This document shows, piece after piece, positions 7,271 through 13,648 of a stretch of DNA of 23,355 nt (its first letter is position 1; every line of letters begins with the position of its first letter). The position numbers were made by a program, and so were the translations under genes. The stretch comes from JAMXLO01 sp041487355. GTDB lineage: Bacteria; Pseudomonadota; Alphaproteobacteria; Acetobacterales; Acetobacteraceae. Below the pieces are notes generated by a model that was not told the DNA's origin, searched no databases, and saw nothing but the letters and a program-made list of their open reading frames with translations. Where the stretch lies: assembly GCA_041487355.1 (NCBI GenBank), contig JBGPND010000066.1:1-23355 (forward strand), read 5' to 3'.

Positions 7271-9235
7271 TCATCGCCAGAGATAGAGATCGGCGTAATG
7301 CCAATCGTCGCCGCTCAGGAATTCGAGGATGTCCGCCGTAGTGTTGCGATTGCCGAGGCCGATCGACTTGTTCGGGAACGCCTCGATCCGGCGGCAGAAC
7401 GCGGCCTGATCGAAATAGGGCTTCTTGATCCGCCACAGCTCGACGATGGCGACATCGACCCGATCCCAGATCTCGAGCGGCGTCAAGGAGATGATCAGTT
7501 CGTCATAGCCCTGCGTGTCGGACTTCCAGACCAACCGGTCGTCCGCTTCCAGGCTGATGTGCTCGCGCATCCATCGATCGGTCGCCACGGACTGCACGGT
7601 GATGGTGTCAAATGGTCGCCCGCGCATCGCGTCGTCGTTCAGCGAGTAGTTGCCGAAATTGTCGGCGTCCCGGAAGAAACGTGTCTGGCCATCTGCATCG
7701 GACAGCGCCACGTTCCACAGGATGCCGCGGTCACCGAGCAGGTGCGACACGTTGTAGTGAAGCGCACGGAAATTTCCCGGCTCCGCCTCGACGCAGAGAA
7801 AGCGCGTCAGATTGGGAAAACGGAGCGCGATCTGGCGGGTAAACAGGCCGACATTCGCACCGATATCCAGGGCGACATAGGCGCGGGCGGGATCGATCCG
7901 CCGCTCCAGGAACTCCAGAGTCTCCAACGCCCACCCACTGTCAGCCACGATGGAGGGGAACATCGCCTGGTCGAACGGCAGCAGGATGGTGTCGCCGGCT
8001 GGGCCGAGCGCACAGTCTGCGGTGAGGGCGAGCAATCCGCCGCGTAAGGCGAGGCACTGGCTGTTGGCCAGCAGGGCAAGTGGTGTTGGGAGCGCAGCCG
8101 GGGCCGGGGCCGCCGGCACGGTCGCCGCTGCCAGGTCGTAGAGTGGGTTGCGGAACAGGCTTTCGGAATACCGGTTGTAACTGAGCTGGGGCGTCCGCCA
8201 ACCAGCCGGCACCGGGCCGAATTTCGCGACGATCAGCCCGTCGCCGCTGAAGGACTCTTGCACGTCGTGCTCCGCGAGGATGGCGGCACCAGCCTGGCGC
8301 AGCACCGCGAGGCAACGCTGATGCGTCAGCGGATCGTTGCTGATATGCTGCGCATGGGTAGAAACCACGACCCAGCTCAGTCGCCCCGCGGTTGCCAGTT
8401 CCAGACAGCTTTCCAGCACCGTCAGCTCGATCCCCTGCGCGTCGCAATGCAGCAGATCGAGATGGTCTACCGCATAGGTCGCCATCAGGTCTGGAACGGA
8501 AACGCAAGGCAGCTCGACCAGCCCGGACTCCTCGGTGTTGAACGCGGAGGGGGGTGCTGCGTGCCGACCGACGAAAGCCGGGATAAATAGCGGCTCGCAG
8601 TCATTCAGCCTGGCATTGATGCGGCCAATCTCGATATGCGCCGGATCGGCTTCGACGATGAAGCTGCGACGCCGCCGGTCCTGCGACAGAAACCAGATCG
8701 AGTAGAAGCTCCAGAATCCGCCCAGCTCGAACATCGTCGCGTCAGCGTTGACGTGTTTCATGATTTCGGCGAACAGCACCTCTTCCTGCGGCTCGTGGTG
8801 GCCGTTGCACCGCGCGATCAGGTCCTGCATCCACGCACCGTAATAGCCACCTGCGAGCACCTTGATGCCGTTGTGCATGATCTGCACCTGGGTGCCGTCG
8901 GACTGCTGGACGACAGCGCCGGCATTCGCCACCTTGGGCAGGATGTCTGCATCGCGGCACCGCGTGGTGATCACCGTGCGCTCCTCCATCGTTCTGGTAA
9001 GCGGGACCAGGGCTTCCAGGCGATGCGGATCGTGCTGTTCGACCTGTGCCACGGCGCTCAAGCCCTCGGCCTGCTGCCGTCGTTCGGCGTTGTCGGGTGA
9101 AATGACCGGCTTGGCCAGCGATGCCTCGAGCGCTGCAACTCTCGCCTGCAGGATGTCCCGCTGGGCATAGGCGGCACGGGACACGGGCAGCCGGCGGAGG
9201 GCTCGCTCGATGACAGATCTTAGCTGGCGCTTCAT
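7271..9235 (-). CDS. Tandem double-domain FkbM-family methyltransferase
   Basis: 654 aa with two FkbM-like SAM-dependent methyltransferase domains. Residues 1-60 are basic then coiled-coil-like. Domain 1 (about 120-340) has the variant glycine motif FELGGFWSFYS (169-179), a strand ending in the acidic E195 (SFIVEADP) and the FkbM DAQGIEL motif (265-271). An Ala/Pro-rich linker (about 368-386) follows. Domain 2 (about 390-654) has the standard ALDIGANVGLFTRQI motif I (455-469), VEAEPGNFRAL and SDTQGYDEL (572-580). FkbM proteins usually methylate hydroxyls on small molecules, sugars or lipids. Domain 2 looks catalytically complete, while domain 1's variant motif leaves its activity open. The frame is open 88 codons further upstream. 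The ATG at 9235 was chosen because it starts a basic N-terminus and overlaps the preceding CmcJ remnant's TGA by 4 bp. It may originally have worked with that oxidoreductase. Confidence 0.85.
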   Translation of the reverse strand: MKRQLRSVIERALRRLPVSRAAYAQRDILQARVAALEASLAKPVISPDNAERRQQAEGLSAVAQVEQHDPHRLEALVPLTRTMEERTVITTRCRDADILPKVANAGAVVQQSDGTQVQIMHNGIKVLAGGYYGAWMQDLIARCNGHHEPQEEVLFAEIMKHVNADATMFELGGFWSFYSIWFLSQDRRRRSFIVEADPAHIEIGRINARLNDCEPLFIPAFVGRHAAPPSAFNTEESGLVELPCVSVPDLMATYAVDHLDLLHCDAQGIELTVLESCLELATAGRLSWVVVSTHAQHISNDPLTHQRCLAVLRQAGAAILAEHDVQESFSGDGLIVAKFGPVPAGWRTPQLSYNRYSESLFRNPLYDLAAATVPAAPAPAALPTPLALLANSQCLALRGGLLALTADCALGPAGDTILLPFDQAMFPSIVADSGWALETLEFLERRIDPARAYVALDIGANVGLFTRQIALRFPNLTRFLCVEAEPGNFRALHYNVSHLLGDRGILWNVALSDADGQTRFFRDADNFGNYSLNDDAMRGRPFDTITVQSVATDRWMREHISLEADDRLVWKSDTQGYDELIISLTPLEIWDRVDVAIVELWRIKKPYFDQAAFCRRIEAFPNKSIGLGNRNTTADILEFLSGDDWHYADLYLWR

Positions 9236-9631
9236 GTCGGGTCCTCGAACGCGCCGTGCGGCGACAGCACCGCGCGGCCGTCGCGCGCCGAGTCGTAGTA
9301 CTTCAGCAGCGCCGCGTCCTGGCGCATCGCGGGAACATAGTGCCAGCGCTGCCGCGGATTGTGCTGAACCAGAAAGATCTCGCCGGTCCGGTCGCGATAG
9401 ATCAGGTCCGACGCGACCAGGTCGCCGGGGAGACGGTGCGGGCATCGCACATCGCCAGCGGAGCGTCGCGCAGCGGGCCGCGGATCGGCCGCCAGACATT
9501 GATGAACTCGTAGCGCCGGCGGAGCAGGTTTTCCGCTTCTTCGCCCATCAGGTCACGGATGCGCTGTAGCGCGGAACGCTCGGTGTAGTCGTTGTGCACG
9601 GTCCGGAGCTGGTTGTGCTCTGCTGGTCCAT
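9232..9631 (-). pseudogene. C-terminal remnant of a CmcJ/NvfI-type oxidoreductase, frameshifted
   Basis: Two overlapping frames on the minus strand together spell the C-terminal half of a CmcJ-like protein (Fe(II)/2-oxoglutarate-type oxidoreductase family named after cephamycin CmcJ). The first has VHNDYTERSALQRIRDLMG, then VWRPIRGPLRDAPLAMCDAR. After a shift, the second has GDLVASDLIYRDRTGEIF and continues to HGAFEDPT. VHNDYT carries the likely metal-binding H-x-D. The shift falls in a four-C run near 9430; one extra C would restore V-S-P-G-D-L-V. The DNA starts at an ATG (9631) with a good AGGGGTGAG ribosome binding site, but that ATG is out of frame and soon stops. The end at FEDPT seems about 15-20 residues short of family members as I recall them. 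It overlaps the methyltransferase start by 4 bp. Confidence 0.75.
9601..9631 (+). repeat. 31-bp direct repeat, copy 1
   Basis: This matches 10766-10796 in the same orientation at 28 of 31 positions (core GGTTGTGCTCTG then TGGTCCAT). On the minus strand each copy encodes the first codons of the CmcJ-like gene (MDQQSTT). The two copies bracket the toxin-antitoxin insertion. The start of the gene is therefore present twice, once joined to its N-terminal body and once joined to its C-terminal body. Confidence 0.8.
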
Positions 9632-9798
9632 GATTCTCACCCCTGTGCGCAAGCAATTGCTACAGCATCGCCGATTTACATGATAGCCGATAGCGGTCGC
9701 TCTACGGCGTTGAAAACAAAGGGGCAGAACTCAGGGTGCGGAATACAACCCTGCCGCGAGGCTGTAAAATCCGTGCCCGTCGTGCTATAAATGGCAGC

Positions 9799-10095
9799 AT
9801 GAACCGTCAGGACATCATCGCCCGGCTGCAGGAGAACGAGGCGGAGCTGCGCGCGCGCGGTGTGGCGCATGCCGCCCTGTTCGGCTCGCGCGCGCGCGGC
9901 GATGCACGCCCCGACAGCGACACCGACATCATGATAGAGATCGACCCGGAGGCGCGTGTTACCCTCTTTGATTATGTCGGACTAAAAGACTATATCGCCA
10001 GCCTGTTCGACGGGCCGGTCGATGTCGTGAACCGCGAGGGACTGAAGCCCTACGTGCGGCCCGCGGCCACAACCGACGCGATCTATGCCTTCTGA
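9799..10095 (+). CDS. MNT-type nucleotidyltransferase (antitoxin of a HEPN/MNT pair)
   Basis: 98 aa minimal nucleotidyltransferase. The GSRARGD motif (29-35) and D-S-D-T-D (D41 and D43 as metal ligands), with a third acidic residue at about D75 (GPVDVV), are the DNA polymerase-beta-like active site. MntA-type proteins neutralise HEPN toxins by transferring AMP to a tyrosine next to the HEPN active site. The open frame reaches back to 9736. The ATG at 9799 was chosen because it starts MNRQDII, as in the family. A TATAAA at 9786-9791 could be a -10 box, but the resulting transcript would be nearly leaderless, so this is weak. The next gene starts 11 bp before this one ends, indicating coupling. 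Confidence 0.88.
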   Translation: MNRQDIIARLQENEAELRARGVAHAALFGSRARGDARPDSDTDIMIEIDPEARVTLFDYVGLKDYIASLFDGPVDVVNREGLKPYVRPAATTDAIYAF

Positions 10096-10435
10096 ATCCG
10101 CGATCGCCGCCCTGCGCGACATCGCGTATCACATCGACCTCGCCGGCCACTTCGCCAAAGGGTTCGACTTCGCGGCGTTTCGCGACGATCTGCGCAGCGT
10201 CTATGCCATCACTCGCTGCCCCGAAATCATCTCCGAGGCGTCGCGCCGTCTGCCCGACGAGATGAAAGTGCGGCATCCCTCGATTGCGTGGAAGAACATG
10301 GTGGGCGCGGGGAATATCTATCGGCATGATTACGAGGATGTCGCCGCGACCCATGTCTGGGAGCCGGTTCAGCTTGCCTTGCCGCCCCTGCGCGTCGTGA
10401 TCCAGCACGAACTTGCCAAGCTCGCCGCCTCATGA
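10085..10435 (+). CDS. HEPN-domain (DUF86/HepT-like) toxin
   Basis: 116 aa all-helical protein of the DUF86 class that pairs with MNT nucleotidyltransferases. HEPN toxins are usually ribonucleases with an R-x4-6-H catalytic motif followed by a modifiable Tyr. The corresponding segment here is GAGNIYRHDYE (residues 74-84): H81 and Y83 are present, but the usual Arg five residues before the His is Gly76. Similar GN..RH.Y variants exist in this family as I recall, so it need not be dead. The start ATG lies inside the end of the upstream gene in another frame. Its own TGA overlaps the ATG of the following resolvase fragment (ATGA), so all three look like one former transcription unit. Confidence 0.85.
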   Translation: MPSESAIAALRDIAYHIDLAGHFAKGFDFAAFRDDLRSVYAITRCPEIISEASRRLPDEMKVRHPSIAWKNMVGAGNIYRHDYEDVAATHVWEPVQLALPPLRVVIQHELAKLAAS

Positions 10436-10608
10436 ACTACGGCTATGCCCGTGTCTCGAGCGACGGCTAGAGCGTTGAGGCGCAAGCGTGCCAGCTCACA
10501 AAGGCCGGCTGCAAGAAGGTATTCCGGGAAGTGTCGAGCGGCGCGAACACCGATCGAAGTCAGCTCTGCCGTGTGCTCGACCCGCTCGAAGCCTTCGCGG
10601 TCGAGTGA
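10432..10608 (+). pseudogene. N-terminal fragment of a serine resolvase with an amber codon
   Basis: From the ATG at 10432 the frame reads MNYGYARVSSDG, a TAG at 10468-10470, then SVEAQACQLTKAGCKKVFRE and onward to about SGANTDRSQL. This is the N-terminal catalytic region of a Tn3-type serine resolvase/invertase, with the nucleophile Ser in YARVS. The family normally has Gln at the TAG position (CAG to TAG is one C-to-T change). Resolvase similarity fades after about 10575, where the antisense strand becomes CmcJ N-terminal sequence, so the catalytic core and DNA-binding domain are missing. It cannot be a working recombinase. Confidence 0.8.
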
Positions 10609-10796
10609 CAGGTCCCGCGCGATCGGCCTTGTGTCGTGCACCGTCACAAGGTGGGCGAGTTGGCGGTGTTGGTCCGCGGCACGCCGGGAGGCGGATCGTA
10701 GGTGTAGCTGTGCGGCATCTCCTTCATCGGGACGAGATAGACAAGATCGGCCACCACACTCGCCAGTCTGGAGATGGTTGTGCTCTGTTGGTCCAT
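10570..10796 (-). pseudogene. N-terminal remnant of a CmcJ/NvfI-type oxidoreductase, frameshifted
   Basis: Minus-strand translation from the ATG at 10796 gives MDQQSTTISRLASVVADLVY followed by LVPMKEMPHSYTYDPPPGVP and RTNTANSP, then a shift, then HLVTVHDTRPIARDLSLDRE and GFERVEHTAEL. This matches the N-terminal region of CmcJ-like proteins as I recall it (YTYDPPPG, VHD.RP, LDREGFELV). The shift again lies in a short C-run (near 10652), and one added C would restore S-P-H-L-V. The piece stops at the resolvase fragment. The middle of the gene, about 40 codons before VHNDYT, is found nowhere in the window. Confidence 0.72.
10766..10796 (+). repeat. 31-bp direct repeat, copy 2
   Basis: Partner of 9601-9631 with three mismatches in 31 positions. 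Here the repeat is the genuine start of the CmcJ-like gene. Recombination between the copies would remove the toxin-antitoxin pair, the resolvase fragment and the N-terminal remnant in one step. Confidence 0.8.
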
Positions 10797-10825
10797 ACCA
10801 AGATTTAGATCATCTCATCTCATTG

Positions 10826-11662
10826 TCAATTCAAGACAAACCCTTTGTCCAGAATTCGTAATCTAACCTCCTGTAGCACCTGCTCAAGGTGCCTTTCATC
10901 TCTTACGTCTCTGAGAGCTATTTTTGGCATTTCGTGAATCCCGTCGTCATTGCTATCGAACACTTTGAACCGGAGTTTCGAGCTGTAATCCCAAATCTGG
11001 GCTACACAGCGAAGTGGCGAAAAAGCATTCTCGACCCTTGCTATGATTTCTTCGTCCGTAAGAATGTGGTTTTGTTCCCAAATGCGAGCGTGCGCCTCGT
11101 CGTCCCGCACTTCTCGCATGATGAGTTTAAGGACAGGAGGTAAAACGACAGTTTCACGGATCACCGAGGAACTCAGATCACGCGGATCATAGTTCGTCTG
11201 TTTACCTGCTTGGAAAAGAGATACCGCAGTCGCACCAACATAATACGACACGCGCTCTATGTTGCCGTCGCGATAGAAAATTGCGCCCCGGCCATAGCTG
11301 TTGGTGTAAATCTCGCTATTGGTAATGTGGACTTCGATTAAAGCATTTAGCGATGCTTCGTTGTCGAGCAAGGCGCGCAGCGCCTCTGCAAACGTCGTGG
11401 CCTTGACAAACGCATTGTCGGGACCGCCCACGGGTCGGAGGATGCGAAGCATCTTTGCCGTCATTCCTGCGAATCCAGGCCGTTCGTCGATGACCGAGAG
11501 CAGGCCGGACACAACTGCGTCGCTGTTGATGCTTTCCGCGTTCCGCCCTCTGCTCACCGGCAGCAGGTTGATGTCCCGCAGTTTCTGGAACCGCTGCACC
11601 ATCTCGGCCTCGCTGACCCGGAGTGCGGAGCCGAGGATCGCTTCAAGGCGCTTTGCTCGCAT
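10826..11662 (-). CDS. Uncharacterised 278-aa protein, AT-richer than its neighbours
   Basis: I cannot assign a function. The N-terminal 45 residues (MRAKRLEAILGSALRVSEAE onward, then LRDINLLPVSRGRNAE) look like a small helical, possibly winged-helix, segment that ends in a basic turn. The rest is a mixed alpha/beta region with no membrane segment or known catalytic motif that I can see. The ATG at 11662 has a GTGAGG ribosome binding site. A TTG 39 bases upstream would extend the frame, but that sequence (TTGAGGAGAA) looks more like a leader. Base composition is visibly less GC-rich than the flanking genes, and the gene sits next to the rearranged CmcJ/TA region, which suggests horizontal acquisition. 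A regulatory or phage-related role is possible but unproven. Confidence 0.7.
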   Translation of the reverse strand: MRAKRLEAILGSALRVSEAEMVQRFQKLRDINLLPVSRGRNAESINSDAVVSGLLSVIDERPGFAGMTAKMLRILRPVGGPDNAFVKATTFAEALRALLDNEASLNALIEVHITNSEIYTNSYGRGAIFYRDGNIERVSYYVGATAVSLFQAGKQTNYDPRDLSSSVIRETVVLPPVLKLIMREVRDDEAHARIWEQNHILTDEEIIARVENAFSPLRCVAQIWDYSSKLRFKVFDSNDDGIHEMPKIALRDVRDERHLEQVLQEVRLRILDKGFVLN

Positions 11663-11747
11663 GGGAACCTCACTGTGTTTTCCTAACCGTATTCTCCTCA
11701 ATTCCCAATGTCCAATATATATTCAGAACTAGGCTACTCTCCCCGCC

Positions 11748-11776
11748 TTGCGCCCCCCACCCCCCGCCGCTATACA
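11748..11776 (+). promoter_or_regulatory. Candidate promoter for rpmI-rplT
   Basis: TTGCGC (11748-11753) and TATACA (11771-11776) are separated by 17 bases and lie about 95 bp upstream of rpmI. The -35 matches 3 of 6 and the -10 matches 4 of 6 consensus positions. The spacer is a C-rich tract. It is plausible because this is the only gap between the divergent upstream gene and the ribosomal operon. Confidence 0.4.
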
Positions 11777-11871
11777 CCCGCCCCTCAGTTCGCGCGTCCG
11801 GGCCTGGAATGGGCATGCCCGGCCGCGACCGCCTGCGCTCGCCGCGGGTCGCCGCAAGAAAGGAGAACCAA

Positions 11872-12075
11872 ATGCCCAAGATGAAGACCAAGTCGTCGGT
11901 CAAGAAGCGATTCAAGATCACGGCGACCGGGAAGGTGAAGGCCGGCCCCGGCATGAAGCGCCACAACCTCTCCGCCCGCACGCACAAGGCCAAGCGCAGC
12001 AACCGCCGCATGCAGACGCTCACCGACATGGACGCACGCACTGTGAAGCAGTGGGCGCCCTACGGGCTGGGTTGA
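11872..12075 (+). CDS. rpmI: 50S ribosomal protein L35
   Basis: 67 aa, the normal size for L35, a small basic protein of the large ribosomal subunit. The sequence begins MPKMKTKSSVKKRFKITATG and ends with the family-typical WAPYGLG-like tail. Lys/Arg content is very high (for example RTHKAKRSNRR). The ATG has a strong AAAGGAGAA ribosome binding site. rplT follows 12 bp downstream, the conserved bacterial order. infC, often upstream, is absent here, and an unrelated acquired gene lies there instead. Confidence 0.98.
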   Translation: MPKMKTKSSVKKRFKITATGKVKAGPGMKRHNLSARTHKAKRSNRRMQTLTDMDARTVKQWAPYGLG

Positions 12076-12087
12076 GGGAGCAGGCAC

Positions 12088-12441
12088 ATGGCACGCGTCA
12101 AACGGGGCACCACCACCCACGCCCGCCACAAGAAGGTCCTCGAGCAGTCGAAGGGCTTCCGTGGCCGCACCTCCACCACCTATCGCGCGGCGAGGGAGCG
12201 GCTGGAGAAGTCGCTGCAATACGCCTATCGCGACCGGCGCAACAAGAAGCGCGACTTCCGCGGTCTGTGGATCCAGCGCATCAACGCGGCGGTGCGCGAG
12301 CACGGCCTGACCTACAGCCGATTTATCGCCGGCCTGAAGAAGGCCGGCATCGAGATGGACCGCAAGGTGCTGGCCGCCATCGCCTATGACGATGCCGCGT
12401 CGTTTGCGGAAATCGTCAAGAAGGTGCAGGCCGCCCTCTAG
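12088..12441 (+). CDS. rplT: 50S ribosomal protein L20
   Basis: 117 aa, normal length. L20 binds 23S rRNA early in large-subunit assembly. It starts MARVKRGTTTHARHKKVLEQ and contains the conserved G-F-R-G-R segment and DRRNKKRDFRGLWIQRINAA. The central FIAGLKKAGIEMDRKVLA is also typical. In some bacteria L20 represses its own operon, but nothing in this leader clearly mimics its rRNA site. A palindromic repeat follows the stop codon, before pheS. Confidence 0.98.
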   Translation: MARVKRGTTTHARHKKVLEQSKGFRGRTSTTYRAARERLEKSLQYAYRDRRNKKRDFRGLWIQRINAAVREHGLTYSRFIAGLKKAGIEMDRKVLAAIAYDDAASFAEIVKKVQAAL

Positions 12442-12457
12442 CCAAGCCACCAGCCAT

Positions 12458-12540
12458 CCCGTCATGGCCGGGCCTGTCCCGGCCATCCGTACCAGCAAGG
12501 TGCCGCGACGGATGGCCGGGTCAAGCCCGGCCATGACGGA
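12458..12540. repeat. Extragenic palindromic repeat between rplT and pheS
   Basis: The left arm 12458-12489 (core GTCATGGCCGGGCCTGTCCC) and right arm 12509-12540 are inverted copies of about 32 bases with three mismatches, separated by a 19-base loop. Each arm is itself nearly self-complementary (GGCCGGG...CCCGGCC). The GTCATGGCCGGGCTTG-type motif is a familiar extragenic repeat in alphaproteobacteria, by recollection. In the transcript it would form a very stable stem that could attenuate read-through into pheS or protect the rpmI-rplT message. There is no T-run, so it is not a classical terminator. Confidence 0.85.
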
Positions 12541-12577
12541 TAGCGTAGAGGGCCGCCGCCTCCGTACGCGAGATGCC

Positions 12578-13645
12578 ATGACAGACGATTTTTCCGAGCT
12601 GAAACGCGAAACCGAAGCGGCGCTGACAGCGGCGGCCGATCTGCGCGCCTGGGACGCCGTGCGCGTCGCCACGCTCGGCCGCAACGGCAGGCTCACCAAC
12701 CTGCTGAAGGAGCTCGGCAAGACCGCGCCCGAACAACGCCGGGAGCGCGGTGCCGCGCTGAACCAGTTGAAGGACGCGCTGACCGAGCTCATCGAGGCGC
12801 GCCGCGCAGCACTGGAGAACACCGAACTCGATGCCCGCCTGGCCGCCGAACGGCTGGATCCCACGCTGCCGCCGCGTCCGCGCGAGACCGGCCTGATCCA
12901 TCCGATCAGCCGCACCATCGAGGAGATCGCGGCGATCTTCGGCGCCATGGGCTGCACGATCGCCGACGGGCCGGACGTCGAGAGCGATTGGTATAATTTC
13001 GGCGCGCTCAACATCCCCGCGCATCATCCGGCGCGGGCCGACCACGACACGTTCTACCTGCCGGCACGCGGCGACAAGCCGGCGCCGGTGCTGCGCACCC
13101 ACACCTCGCCGGTGCAGATCCGCACCATGCTGACCCAGCCCCCGCCAATCCGCACCATCGTGGTCGGCCGCACCTATCGCGCCGACCATGACGCCACGCA
13201 CTCGCCGATGTTCCATCAGTGCGAGGGCCTGATCCTCGATCGCGACCTCACGCTCGGCCACCTGAAAGGCACGCTGATCGACTTCCTGCGCAGCTTCTTC
13301 GGCATCGCCGACCTGCCGGTGCGCTTCCGCTCCAGCTACTTCCCGTTCACCGAGCCGTCGATGGAGGTCGATATCGGCTGGAACCGCAAGACCGGCGAAC
13401 TCGGGCATGGCGGCGACTGGCTGGAAATCCTCGGCAGCGGCATGGTGCATCCGCGCGTGCTGGCGAACTGCGGCATCGATCCGCGCGAGTGGCAGGGCTT
13501 CGCCTGGGGCATGGGGGTCGAGCGCATCGCCATGCTGAAGCACGGCATCACCGATCTGCGTCCGTTCTTCGAGTCCGACATACGCTGGCTGCGCCACTAT
13601 GGCTTCAATCCGCTGGCGCCGACGATGCTGCACGAGGGGGTGTGA
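12578..13645 (+). CDS. pheS: Phenylalanine-tRNA ligase alpha subunit
   Basis: 355 aa, within the usual range. This is the catalytic subunit of the cytoplasmic alpha2beta2 enzyme that charges tRNA-Phe. The N-terminal coiled-coil tRNA-binding arm (about residues 1-90) is followed by the class II catalytic core. The core shows HPISRTIEEI, the motif 2 region RTIVVGRTYRADHDATHSPMF, RFRSSYFPFTEPSMEVD and the motif 3 GMGVERIAMLKHGI. The open frame extends upstream through the repeat. The ATG at 12578 was chosen because MTDDFSELKRE is a family-like start, although the ribosome binding site is weak (GAG). pheT follows after 3 bases. Confidence 0.97.
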   Translation: MTDDFSELKRETEAALTAAADLRAWDAVRVATLGRNGRLTNLLKELGKTAPEQRRERGAALNQLKDALTELIEARRAALENTELDARLAAERLDPTLPPRPRETGLIHPISRTIEEIAAIFGAMGCTIADGPDVESDWYNFGALNIPAHHPARADHDTFYLPARGDKPAPVLRTHTSPVQIRTMLTQPPPIRTIVVGRTYRADHDATHSPMFHQCEGLILDRDLTLGHLKGTLIDFLRSFFGIADLPVRFRSSYFPFTEPSMEVDIGWNRKTGELGHGGDWLEILGSGMVHPRVLANCGIDPREWQGFAWGMGVERIAMLKHGITDLRPFFESDIRWLRHYGFNPLAPTMLHEGV

Positions 13646-13648
13646 GCG

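Noticed and set aside
10575..10608. Continuation of the resolvase to RVLDPLEAFAVE
   Set aside because: It superficially resembles the resolvase R-L-L-D-Q-L-D stretch, but the same DNA on the minus strand is the well-matching LDREGFERVEH of the CmcJ piece. The true border lies near here and cannot be fixed by eye.
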